The notes below the pieces were generated by a model. It searched no databases. It was not told where the DNA came from and saw only the letters and a list, made by a program, of their open reading frames with translations. This document shows positions 1-6,468 of a stretch of 16,637 bases of DNA, piece after piece (position 1 is the stretch's first letter; the number at the start of each line of letters is the position of its first letter). The position numbers and the translations under genes are program-made. Where the stretch lies: positions 1 through 16,637 of the forward strand of contig CAKXBD010000033.1 in NCBI GenBank assembly GCA_934871445.1. The letters run 5' to 3'. Origin of the DNA: an uncultured bacterium (lineage in GTDB: Bacteria; Bacillota; Clostridia; Christensenellales; Borkfalkiaceae).

Positions 1-23
1 CTCTACCACTGAGCTATTCCCGC
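1..23 (-). tRNA. 5' end of a tRNA, probably tRNA-Gly (cut by window edge)
   Basis: Read on the minus strand, these 23 bases start GCGGGAATAGC and continue with TCAGTGGTAGAG. That is the 5' acceptor strand, the two-base linker and most of a D-arm of a tRNA. From general knowledge this beginning is typical of tRNA-Gly of Clostridia. The anticodon lies outside the window, so the identity is inferred. A good sigma-A promoter lies directly upstream on the same strand. Confidence 0.8.
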
Positions 24-45
24 ATACTCCGTCCGATGCTCTCAT

Positions 46-74
46 AATATATCATATTTCGGGGAGGAATGCAA
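46..74 (-). promoter_or_regulatory. Sigma-A promoter of the leftward tRNA
   Basis: On the minus strand there is TTGCAT (69-74), a 17-base spacer and TATATT (46-51). The -10 box ends 22 bases before the mature 5' end of the tRNA, a usual distance for a tRNA promoter with a short 5' leader. Confidence 0.7.
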
Positions 75-126
75 GCGTTTTTTATTGCGTTTTCACATTT
101 TTTTCGGAAAAATTTCTTCCGACCCG

Positions 127-155
127 TTGACAAACGGGAAAAAATAGGGTATACT
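127..155 (+). promoter_or_regulatory. Sigma-A promoter of the trp leader and trpB
   Basis: A perfect -35 box TTGACA (127-132) is separated by 17 bases from TATACT (150-155). Transcription should start near 161-163, giving a leader of about 210 bases before trpB. A 6-bp inverted repeat (TCGGAA 104-109, TTCCGA 117-122) lies just upstream of the -35 box. It could be an operator, but nothing else supports that. Confidence 0.88.
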
Positions 156-187
156 ATAAGAAATCCTTATTTTGAGGAGAAGAAGAT

Positions 188-220
188 ATGTTCTTTTCAA
201 GGAATTGGTGGCGCGGATAA
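188..220 (+). CDS. trpL: trp leader peptide with tandem Trp codons
   Basis: A 10-codon ORF reads MFFSRNWWRG and stops at TAA (218-220). It has a good Shine-Dalgarno sequence, AGGAG at 175-179, with an 8-base spacer, and begins about 26 bases after the predicted transcription start. The two adjacent Trp codons (206-211) are the sensing element: when charged tRNA-Trp is scarce the ribosome should stall there. It sits directly ahead of an intrinsic terminator and then trpB, a Trp biosynthesis gene, so the context fits ribosome-mediated transcription attenuation. The peptide itself presumably has no other function. The assignment rests on the coincidence of RBS, short ORF, paired Trp codons, alternative RNA pairings and the downstream gene. 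No expression evidence is available. Confidence 0.88.
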   Translation: MFFSRNWWRG

Positions 221-229
221 AAGTGCGTT

Positions 230-343
230 CGCAGAAACGGTGTGTTTTGCGGATGCTTTTTCGCGTACGCAGAACATATCGGAAGAATGATACGTCTATC
301 ATACGAGACCCGACGGTATGTTTTGTAAAACAGCCGACGGGTC
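230..343 (+). promoter_or_regulatory. trp attenuator: five mutually exclusive RNA segments
   Basis: Five segments can pair with their neighbours. Segment 0 is CGCAGAA (230-236), segment 1 CGGTGTGTTTTGCG (238-251), segment 2 CGCAGAACATATCG (268-281), segment 3 CGGTATGTTTTG (314-325) and segment 4 is the 3' half of the terminator (327-343). Pair 0:1 has 7 bp, 1:2 has 14 bp including three G-U pairs, 2:3 has 12 bp including two G-U pairs, and 3:4 is the terminator. Segments 1 and 3 match at 11 of 12 positions, as expected of competitors for segment 2. The inferred logic follows. A ribosome stalled on the Trp codons leaves segment 0 free, so 0:1 and the antiterminator 2:3 form and trpB is transcribed. 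A ribosome reaching the stop codon covers the start of segment 0, so 1:2 forms and releases the terminator. Confidence 0.8.
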
Positions 344-352
344 TTTTATTTT
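307..352 (+). terminator. Attenuator terminator upstream of trpB
   Basis: GACCCGACGG (307-316) pairs with CCGACGGGTC (334-343) with one central A-A mismatch. The stem continues inward by pairing around 319-323 with 328-332. A U-rich tract follows (344-360, two TTTT runs then TTTTT). It lies between the leader peptide and trpB, with the trpB ribosome binding site immediately after it, so it must be conditional. Confidence 0.85.
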
Positions 353-373
353 ATCTTTTTAAGGAGTAAAGTC

Positions 374-1561
374 ATGAAAAACAAATTGCAAACGGGGTAT
401 TTCGGGGAGTTCGGCGGAGCGTATGTCTCGGAAGAGTTGAAAAGGGAACTCGACAGAGTTTATGAGGAATATCTTCGTCTGAAAAAGGACAAAGATTTCC
501 GCGCCGAGCTCGCCGTTCTCAGGCATACCTATCAGGGCCGTCCCACGCCCCTCTATTATTGTCGGAAATTATCCGAACGGACGGGCGGAGCGGACATCTA
601 TCTCAAACGCGAGGATCTCAACCACACGGGCGCGCACAAGATCAACCACTGTATCGGGGAAGTGCTCCTCGCCAAACATTTGGGAAAGAAAACGGTCATC
701 GGAGAGACGGGCGCGGGGCAGCACGGGCTGGCGCTCGCCACCGCCTGCGCGCTTTTAGGACTGAACTGCCGCATTTTTATGGGCGAAACCGACGTGAAAA
801 AACAGGCGATCAACGTCCGCAAAATGCAGCTTTTGGGCGCGGAAGTCGTCTGCGTGTCCTCGGGCGGGAAAACGTTGAAGGACGCCGTGGATGCGGCCTT
901 TGAAGAATATTCGAGAACTTATGAAGAATCCCTCTATTGCATCGGTTCGGTGGTCGGCCCGCACCCCTATCCCGTGATCGTGCGCGATTTTCAATCGGTA
1001 GTGGGCAGGGAGGCCCGCGCGCAGTTCAAGCGCCTCAAAGGCGGCTTGCCCGACGCGGTCGTGGCTTGCGTGGGCGGCGGCTCTAACGCCGCCGGAATTT
1101 TCAGCGCATTTCTTTCGGATAAATCGGTGAAACTGTACGGCGCGGAGCCCTTGGGACGGGGGACGGGCATAGGCGACAACGCGGCGAGCGTCGCTTTCGG
1201 AACTCCCGCCGTCATGCACGGGTTTAGAAGTCTCGTCCTGCAAGATAAGGACGGGGAGCCCGCGGAAGCGTATTCGGTGGCGAGCGGCTTGGACTATCCC
1301 TCCGTAGGCCCCGAACACGCCTACCTTCACGCGATCGGACGGGCGGAGTATGTCGGCGTGACGGACGAAGAAGCCCTGTCCGCTTTTCGGACGCTGTCGC
1401 TGTCGGAGGGGATTATCCCCGCGTTGGAAAGCGCTCACGCGGTCGCGTATGCGTTGAAGCTCGCAAAGGAGCTGGGCAGGGGAAAGAGCATCGTCGTCAA
1501 TCTCTCCGGCCGCGGCGATAAAGACGTCGAATTTGTCTTGAACGAGTATTTTCGGGAATAA
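374..1561 (+). CDS. trpB: Tryptophan synthase beta chain (stand-alone)
   Basis: PLP enzyme that condenses indole with L-serine to give L-tryptophan; usually the beta subunit of the alpha2beta2 tryptophan synthase. The 395 residues match the usual TrpB length. Landmarks: N-terminal GYFGEFGGAYV, HTGAHKIN with the PLP-lysine K89, GETGAGQHG with catalytic E111, the phosphate-binding loop GGGSNA (234-239), GLDYPSVGPEH (305-315) and LSGRGDKD near the C terminus with the serine that contacts the pyridine nitrogen (S378). The start is set by AAGGAG (361-366), 7 bases upstream. This is a TrpB1-type sequence. No trpA or other trp gene adjoins: the next gene is convergent. The enzyme may pair with a distant TrpA or salvage indole. 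Expression should be controlled by the leader peptide and attenuator just upstream. No clear terminator of its own was seen. Confidence 0.97.
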   Translation: MKNKLQTGYFGEFGGAYVSEELKRELDRVYEEYLRLKKDKDFRAELAVLRHTYQGRPTPLYYCRKLSERTGGADIYLKREDLNHTGAHKINHCIGEVLLAKHLGKKTVIGETGAGQHGLALATACALLGLNCRIFMGETDVKKQAINVRKMQLLGAEVVCVSSGGKTLKDAVDAAFEEYSRTYEESLYCIGSVVGPHPYPVIVRDFQSVVGREARAQFKRLKGGLPDAVVACVGGGSNAAGIFSAFLSDKSVKLYGAEPLGRGTGIGDNAASVAFGTPAVMHGFRSLVLQDKDGEPAEAYSVASGLDYPSVGPEHAYLHAIGRAEYVGVTDEEALSAFRTLSLSEGIIPALESAHAVAYALKLAKELGRGKSIVVNLSGRGDKDVEFVLNEYFRE

Positions 1562-1657
1562 ATCTGAACGGGACTTTGAAAAAAATTCGATAAAGCGGCA
1601 TTGAGATAAATTGGACGTATCTTTTTGGGGATAAATCCGAGCGAACACCCGCGGAAA

Positions 1658-1693
1658 TAAAAAGGGAAGGCGCTTTTTAAGCGTCTCCCTTTT
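1658..1693 (-). terminator. Intrinsic terminator of the ABC-ogg unit, overlapping the ogg stop
   Basis: AAAAGGGA (1660-1667) pairs with TCCCTTTT (1686-1693) and GGCGCT (1669-1674) with AGCGTC (1680-1685), with one bulged A and one G-U pair. Read leftward, the stem ends in a TTTTTATTT tract. The hairpin contains the last codons and stop (1677-1679) of the glycosylase gene. Rightward the T-run is only TTTT, so it may also stop trpB transcripts, but less well. Confidence 0.75.
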
Positions 1694-2516
1694 CGCGCTT
1701 GTAATAAAAGAGATATTGTTGAAAGATTCCCGCATTGGCTCCGAATTTATCGACGAAAAAACGGTTGATTTTTTCGCGGTCGGTCTCCGTCCCGCCGAAA
1801 TTTTCCCGATAGAGTTTTGCTATCCATGTATCTACGGGAAACGCCGCCGTTTCGCGGAAAGCGAACAGGGAAATGCAGTCCGCTACCTTGTTTCCGATAC
1901 CCTTGTAGGAGGTAAGGGCGTTTCTCAGAGCCCTGCTCCGCTTGTTTTCGAGCGGCGCCAGCCCTTCGGCGTATAGCTTTTTCGAGGTTTCGGAAATATA
2001 TTTCGCGCGGTAGCCGAGCCCCAAATCCCGATAAAACCCCTCGTCCTTTTCCGCGAGCTTTTCAAGCGCGGGAAAAGTGAAGTACTCCCTTCCCGCGAAA
2101 GATTTTTTCTCTCCCAGCGCCGCGCAGAGACGGGAGAGGATTCCTTTGATTCTCGGAATATTGTTTTGCTGGGAAACGATAAAGCCCAATATACATTCGG
2201 CCTTGTTCTGCCGCAAAATTCTCAGCCCCTTTCCGAACCGCGCGGCGGCGGAGAGGACGGGGACGGAAAAACTCTCCGCTTCCGAAATCAGAGCGGCGTA
2301 ATCCGTCTGAAAATCGAAATAATTGCGGAAATATTCCTCGTCCGCGTTTTCACATTCGAGACGGATATTTTTTCCGTCGGGAAAGAGCAGGCATGCCTTA
2401 TCTGCGGACAACACAAAGTAGCCGCCTTCCTCGACGGGACAAAAGCGAAACGTCTGACCGCTTTCCAGCGTCGCCTTCGGGGAAAAATATTCATTGGGAA
2501 AAAGAATAGAAACCAT
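1677..2516 (-). CDS. ogg: 8-oxoguanine DNA glycosylase / AP lyase (OGG1-type HhH-GPD)
   Basis: Base-excision repair enzyme expected to remove 8-oxoguanine and nick the abasic site. The 279 residues show the OGG1 layout: an N-terminal domain with ESGQTFRF (18-25), then the helical core with SQQNNIPRIKGILSRLC (115-131), very like the OGG1 segment that contacts the opposite strand. The helix-hairpin-helix follows at KGIGNKVADCI (205-215) with the Schiff-base lysine K210. AFPVDTW (225-231) carries the conserved aspartate D229. The C-terminal QQYLFYYKR also fits. It follows the ABC gene after nine bases, so the two are probably co-transcribed. No good Shine-Dalgarno precedes the ATG, which suggests weak or coupled translation. 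Family and key residues are clear; the exact lesion range is inferred. Confidence 0.92.
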   Translation of the reverse strand: MVSILFPNEYFSPKATLESGQTFRFCPVEEGGYFVLSADKACLLFPDGKNIRLECENADEEYFRNYFDFQTDYAALISEAESFSVPVLSAAARFGKGLRILRQNKAECILGFIVSQQNNIPRIKGILSRLCAALGEKKSFAGREYFTFPALEKLAEKDEGFYRDLGLGYRAKYISETSKKLYAEGLAPLENKRSRALRNALTSYKGIGNKVADCISLFAFRETAAFPVDTWIAKLYRENFGGTETDREKINRFFVDKFGANAGIFQQYLFYYKREKGDA

Positions 2517-2525
2517 AAATTACCG

Positions 2526-5453
2526 TTACAGGGCGCGAATGGATTCGACGGGTTTTTTCTTTGCAGTATGGTAGACGGGCAGGAATGTGGCGACGAGCGC
2601 CGTGACGAGAGCCACGCCCACCAGCATGAGGACGGACAGGGGGCCGAATACGAAAATGGAAACGCCCGCTAAAAGCGCGCTCACCTCGGCGTTGATGAAG
2701 TGGCAGGCAACGATGCCGCCCGCGCAGGAGAGCAGGATACAGATGACGGAGATGACGAGGGATTCCGAAAAGAAAATTTTGAATACGTCGAAGCTCCTCG
2801 CGCCGACCGCGCGGAGAATGCCGATTTCCTTTTTCTTATAGGAAATGGATATGGAAATAAAATTACAGAGCAGCAGTGCGGAGAACGCCGCTATAACGAG
2901 CCCCGCATAGAGAAATACTTTATACAAAGTATCCACCATTCCGGAAGCGCTTTGAACAGCGCTTACAAGCGCGCAATCGAGGCGGATTCCGCTGTCGTCT
3001 GCCTGCCATTTTCCCGTATTCGCGGCGAGAAAATCCGTCTGAGCGGCGCTGTGGTCATAGGGGACGATGATTGCGTCGTATAAGGCGTCGTCGGGAACTT
3101 TGTAATTGGTGATTTGCCGTGCGTCGTTCGGGTCATAAAGTGCCTTGGTTAACATTTCCTCCGTCTCCTCGTCTGTGAGGATATACGAGTCGGGAATATT
3201 GTATAAATAGCCGCTCGCTAACGAGATTCCGATGGTGGTTAACGGATAATCGAGGAGGGGATTTTCGTAAGAGTCCTCCAAGGTAAACTCTTTCAGCGAA
3301 AGTTCCCATTCTTTCATGAATGAAAATATATCGGAAAGATATTCCAAGGTCATTTCTTCACTGAGAGAGTCACCGGTATAATCGTTATAGCCTCGTTCGA
3401 TCGCCAAAAACTTATCGTTGATAGAAGGCGCGGAAGGTGAACCGTAATTTAATTGTTTGTCAAGCTTCCAAAGTTCTTCTACCGTCAGGTCGGGGATTCT
3501 GTTTGCCAACGCAATTTCGAGCAATTTCGAAAATGTTCGGATAGGCACGACGACTTCTCCCTTGTCCGGCTGCGTCTTTCCCTCCTCGAAAAATGTAACC
3601 GGAATTTTATCGCGGAATTTTCCGAAAGAGGCATAATAACAGTCATAATAGTCGGAAGCCTGTATGTAGACCTGTTTTGAGGAAAAAAGCTCCCTCAGAC
3701 GTTCTCCCGAAGAAGTCCTTTTGAGGCTGTCGAAAAACGAATTTGTGAATATAGCCGCTTCGTAGGCTTTAATATCTTCTTGAAAAGAGTATTGTAAATC
3801 ATAATCTATTTCCGCGGATTCCGTAGAATCTTTTACAGCGTCATACGCAGAGGGGATTTTCCCGCAATCGTATATACCGACAATCGTGAACGAAATATTG
3901 TTCAACACGGCTTTTTTTCCGATGAGGGAATTTCTGTCCGTGAGCGTATATTCTTCCTTTGTTTCGGGGTCAAGAAGTCCGTTTTTTATGAAACAGTCGG
4001 CCTGATAAGAAGAAATGCAGATTTCGTCGTCCTCTTGGGGAAGAACGCCGCAGACCATTTTTTCGGAAAAATCCGTTTCCGAGGCGGAGAGGACATAGCG
4101 GTTCATATTTTCATAATAGACACTTTTGCCCTGATTGGAGTTATGGAAAGAACTCTGCCAACGGATTGCGGGCATAGCTCCGGGAAACCGTTCCCTGTAT
4201 GCTTCGACTTCGGCGGGCGTAAAGGGCGTTTCTTGGTCTTGGTTCCAAGAATAAAAATTTTCGCCTTCTCCTCTTTCGACGGTCATCTGATATCTCTTTG
4301 AAACGCTCATCGTCGTGTAATCGGAATTGCGGAGATTGCTTTTCATCGTCGCTTCTTCGTCGTAGACCATCATGGTGGAAAGGAGTCCGAACATGACGAA
4401 AGAAACCGTACAGAGGAGTATGGTGAAGAACAGGCGCAGAGGTTTGGATTTCATTCCCGAAACGCCTATTTTCACCGCGTGGCGCGCGGGGAGCTTGGAG
4501 CGGATAAACCTGCTGTCGTCGGGGGAATATTCTTTCTTCGGCGTCTGCTTTTCGTCCGTCGGGCGGAACACTTCTTTCGATCCGTCGTCGTGAAGCCTTG
4601 AAACCTGCTTAAACAGCGAGATTTCCCTTTGGTCGCCCGAGATGACGACGCTGCCCTCCGTGCGCGCCAGAAAGGCTTTTACGGCCTCAAAATCGGTATC
4701 CGAAAGCGCCGTGCCCGACTTCACGCAGAGCGTGTCGCCCGAAACCGTGAGGTTGGCGCTTAAAGCGGCGCTCTCCGAGCGCGCCTTGCTGACGTCGGAG
4801 ATGATTTTTCCGTCTTTGAGCTCGACGATGCGATCCCCGTACTGTTCCGCGAAATCCCTGTCGTGGGAAACGACGATGACGAGCTTGTTTTCCGAGAGCT
4901 TTTTCAAAGTATCGAGCACCTGTTTCCCCGTAGAGGAATCGAGCGCGCCCGTCGGTTCGTCCGCCATGATGATTTCGGGATTTTTGACGAGCGCCCGCGC
5001 GATCGCGATACGCTGCTTCTGTCCACCCGAAAGGGTATTGGGTTTTCGCTTTGCGTAGCCCGACAAATCCACGTCGGCAAGGAGCTTTTCTATCGTCTTT
5101 TTGTCCTTGGGCTTGCCTTGCAGTTCAAGCGCGAGGGCGATATTGTCCTCGACGGAAAATTCGTCCAAAATATTGTATTCTTGGAACACGAATCCCACGA
5201 AGGTGTTGCGGTAGCTGTCAAAATCGCTTTGGGTAAAGTCTCTGCTGCTCCTGCCCTTGACGACGATTTCCCCCGACGTGGGGGAGTCGAGTCCGCCGCA
5301 GACGTTCAAAAGCGTGGATTTTCCGCTTCCGCTCCGTCCCAAAAGAAAGACCATGCCCTTTTCGGGAAAGCGCAGGGAGACGTCGTCCAGCGCTCGGACG
5401 TCCGCGCCGCCCTTTGTCTTGTAGAGTTTTGTGAGGTGAATGACTTCTAACAT
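2526..5453 (-). CDS. ABC transporter, fused ATPase and MacB/FtsX-type permease
   Basis: A 975-residue fusion. Residues 1-218 are an ABC ATPase of the LolD/MacB class: Walker A GRSGSGKST (39-47), Q-loop Q91, signature LSGGQ (141-145), Walker B IIMADEP (161-167) and H-loop H197. After a linker, membrane segment 1 lies at about 341-362. A very large extracytoplasmic part spans about 365-838, followed by three C-terminal membrane segments (about 846-868, 894-918 and 929-959) with the FtsX-type EIGILRAVGARSFDVFKIFF stretch between the first two. This one-plus-three topology is that of MacB, whose members are mechanotransmitters or exporters rather than pores for small solutes. The roughly 470-residue outer domain is larger than in typical MacB and may bind a peptide or envelope component. 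The start is supported by AGGAG (5462-5466). No sensor kinase pair adjoins, so substrate is unknown. Confidence 0.93.
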   Translation of the reverse strand: MLEVIHLTKLYKTKGGADVRALDDVSLRFPEKGMVFLLGRSGSGKSTLLNVCGGLDSPTSGEIVVKGRSSRDFTQSDFDSYRNTFVGFVFQEYNILDEFSVEDNIALALELQGKPKDKKTIEKLLADVDLSGYAKRKPNTLSGGQKQRIAIARALVKNPEIIMADEPTGALDSSTGKQVLDTLKKLSENKLVIVVSHDRDFAEQYGDRIVELKDGKIISDVSKARSESAALSANLTVSGDTLCVKSGTALSDTDFEAVKAFLARTEGSVVISGDQREISLFKQVSRLHDDGSKEVFRPTDEKQTPKKEYSPDDSRFIRSKLPARHAVKIGVSGMKSKPLRLFFTILLCTVSFVMFGLLSTMMVYDEEATMKSNLRNSDYTTMSVSKRYQMTVERGEGENFYSWNQDQETPFTPAEVEAYRERFPGAMPAIRWQSSFHNSNQGKSVYYENMNRYVLSASETDFSEKMVCGVLPQEDDEICISSYQADCFIKNGLLDPETKEEYTLTDRNSLIGKKAVLNNISFTIVGIYDCGKIPSAYDAVKDSTESAEIDYDLQYSFQEDIKAYEAAIFTNSFFDSLKRTSSGERLRELFSSKQVYIQASDYYDCYYASFGKFRDKIPVTFFEEGKTQPDKGEVVVPIRTFSKLLEIALANRIPDLTVEELWKLDKQLNYGSPSAPSINDKFLAIERGYNDYTGDSLSEEMTLEYLSDIFSFMKEWELSLKEFTLEDSYENPLLDYPLTTIGISLASGYLYNIPDSYILTDEETEEMLTKALYDPNDARQITNYKVPDDALYDAIIVPYDHSAAQTDFLAANTGKWQADDSGIRLDCALVSAVQSASGMVDTLYKVFLYAGLVIAAFSALLLCNFISISISYKKKEIGILRAVGARSFDVFKIFFSESLVISVICILLSCAGGIVACHFINAEVSALLAGVSIFVFGPLSVLMLVGVALVTALVATFLPVYHTAKKKPVESIRAL

Positions 5454-5559
5454 ATTCTCTTCTCCTAAAAGTGCCGAGCCGCGTTTTCTTTACCCGACGG
5501 AAAAACTCGGAAAGAGAAACGCGCTCATAGTTTCGCCCTCAATGGTTCATATTGTATAC

Positions 5560-5588
5560 AGTATAGCATATTTTCCGCCCGAAAGCAA
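5560..5588 (-). promoter_or_regulatory. Candidate sigma-A promoter of the ABC-ogg unit
   Basis: On the minus strand there is TTGCTT (5583-5588), a 17-base spacer and TATACT (5560-5565). The -10 box is good and the -35 box matches the consensus at three of six positions. It would give a 5' leader of about 100 bases. Confidence 0.5.
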
Positions 5589-5635
5589 TCGTTTGGGAAA
5601 AAATAAAATAAAACGAAAGAATTTACAATCCGCTA

Positions 5636-5664
5636 TTGACAAAAAGCGGAAGATATGGTATAAT
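5636..5664 (+). promoter_or_regulatory. Consensus sigma-A promoter of the SecB-like gene
   Basis: TTGACA (5636-5641), a 17-base spacer and TATAAT (5659-5664): both boxes and the spacing are exact consensus. The -10 box ends 37 bases before the ATG at 5702, giving a leader of about 30 bases. Strong constitutive transcription is expected. Confidence 0.92.
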
Positions 5665-5701
5665 TAGAAAAACAAAATATTCGATAACGAGGTATTCGAT
5701 T

Positions 5702-6151
5702 ATGAAATATGCATTGAGAGGCATTACTGCCGAAGAACTTTCTTACACCATCAATCGGGTGAAAATGGAAAAAAACACGAAATTTGAAATCAAGCCCCAG
5801 TTTTCCCGCACGATCAGAAGAGTGCAGGAAAATGACAAGCTCTATTTCGTTTCCCTCGAAGTGAAGGTGGAATCCACCGAGACCGAACCCAAGCCCTTCA
5901 ATCTGAAAGCCCGTTTGGTCGGCATTTTCGAGGCGGAGGACGTCAAGACCGACGAGGACAGACAGGTTCTCGCCATCAGCACCACCGAAATCGTGTATCC
6001 TTACCTGAGAAGCGCGGTTTCCGCTCTGACGGCGAACGCTTTCATCAACCCCCTCATTCTCCCCGTAATCCCCGCAGGTACCATGTTCCCCGAGGACAGG
6101 GGCGAAAAGAACGCGACTCTTTCCTTTGAAAATCCCGATATGCTCAACTGA
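5702..6151 (+). CDS. SecB-like chaperone domain protein
   Basis: A 149-residue protein resembling the SecB fold, which holds pre-proteins unfolded for the Sec translocase. It has the SecB strand pattern at the N terminus (YFVSLEVKVESTE, 48-60), the RLVGIFEAED segment (71-80) equivalent to the GGIF region, and IVYPYLRSAVSALTANAF (97-114), which matches the SecB motif LFPYARECITSMVSRGTF. ILPVIPAGTMF (119-129) corresponds to the LAPVNFDALF end. The ATG at 5702 is chosen because it follows the promoter and GAGG (5689-5692) by 9 bases. An in-frame ATG at 5636 lies inside the -35 box and cannot be used. It is a single-gene unit with its own promoter and terminator. No toxin-antitoxin genes flank it, which argues against a TA-linked SecB. 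A general export role is inferred and its clients are unknown. Confidence 0.8.
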   Translation: MKYALRGITAEELSYTINRVKMEKNTKFEIKPQFSRTIRRVQENDKLYFVSLEVKVESTETEPKPFNLKARLVGIFEAEDVKTDEDRQVLAISTTEIVYPYLRSAVSALTANAFINPLILPVIPAGTMFPEDRGEKNATLSFENPDMLN

Positions 6152-6256
6152 GTATTACCGTCGTACGTTTAACTTAAATCGTACCGCTCGGTGTGTTGAA
6201 CTGAAAGATACGTGTTCGATATAGTGAATTAAAATAGTATCGTTCGGTACAGGCAA

Positions 6257-6296
6257 GGCAGGGACAACCCTTTTCGGGCTGCCCCTGTCTTTTTTT
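6257..6296 (+). terminator. Intrinsic terminator after the SecB-like gene
   Basis: A 14-position stem (6257-6270 with 6276-6289) has one G-U pair and two A-C mismatches, a TTTTC loop, and then a run of seven T (6290-6296). Confidence 0.9.
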
Positions 6297-6394
6297 GCGC
6301 AGCAAAGCCTTACTGCTTCGCCCGCGTTTTGAAAACGTTTATCCTCAGCCGTTTTTCACTCGTCGGAAAACGGCGTTCTTTTTGTTTCAAACGC

Positions 6395-6423
6395 TTGACT
6401 TTTTTCCGAAAATATTATAAAAT
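6395..6423 (+). promoter_or_regulatory. Sigma-A promoter of the tetR-ABC operon
   Basis: TTGACT (6395-6400), a 17-base spacer and TAAAAT (6418-6423) each match the consensus at five of six positions. TATAAA at 6416-6421 is an alternative -10 box. The predicted start falls within the candidate operator that follows. Confidence 0.75.
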
Positions 6424-6440
6424 AACATACGTTATATAAC
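6422..6440 (+). promoter_or_regulatory. Candidate TetR operator (ATAAC / GTTAT inverted repeats)
   Basis: Three half-sites occur in 19 bases: ATAAC (6422-6426), GTTAT (6431-6435) and ATAAC (6436-6440). They form the inverted repeat ATAAC-4-GTTAT and the perfect 10-base palindrome GTTATATAAC. The element overlaps the end of the -10 box and the start site, and lies 28 bases before tetR, the usual place for autorepression. Binding is inferred. Confidence 0.55.
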
Positions 6441-6468
6441 AAGTGGTATTTTACGGAGGGAAACGGAT

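Larger units (their letters stand above)
6152..6468 (+). other. Intergenic stretch between the SecB-like gene and tetR
   Basis: No gene is seen in these 317 bases. They hold a terminator (6257-6296), the tetR promoter and a candidate operator. Before the terminator two degenerate copies of a motif around CGTACCGCTCGGTGTG (6180-6195) and CGTTCGGTACAG (6241-6252) can be recognised. After it lie a 13-base palindrome CGTTTTGAAAACG (6325-6337) and a possible hairpin pairing CCGTTTT (6349-6355) with AAAACGG (6367-6373). Their function is unknown. Confidence 0.5.

Noticed and set aside
69..369. Three 65-73 codon frames upstream of trpB
   Set aside because: They cross the promoter, leader and terminator and have no family signal. 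The 10-codon leader peptide explains the region better.
162..373. T-box riboswitch upstream of trpB
   Set aside because: No T-box consensus sequence or specifier-loop layout is visible. The leader peptide with paired Trp codons and the 1/2/3/4 pairings account for the leader.
755..1735. Leftward open frame of 326 codons opposite trpB
   Set aside because: It is antisense to a clear trpB, has no RBS, matches no family, and its composition follows from the codon pattern of trpB.
5636..5701. Earlier start for the SecB-like protein at 5636
   Set aside because: The ATG lies within the -35 box of the promoter, so it would not be transcribed.
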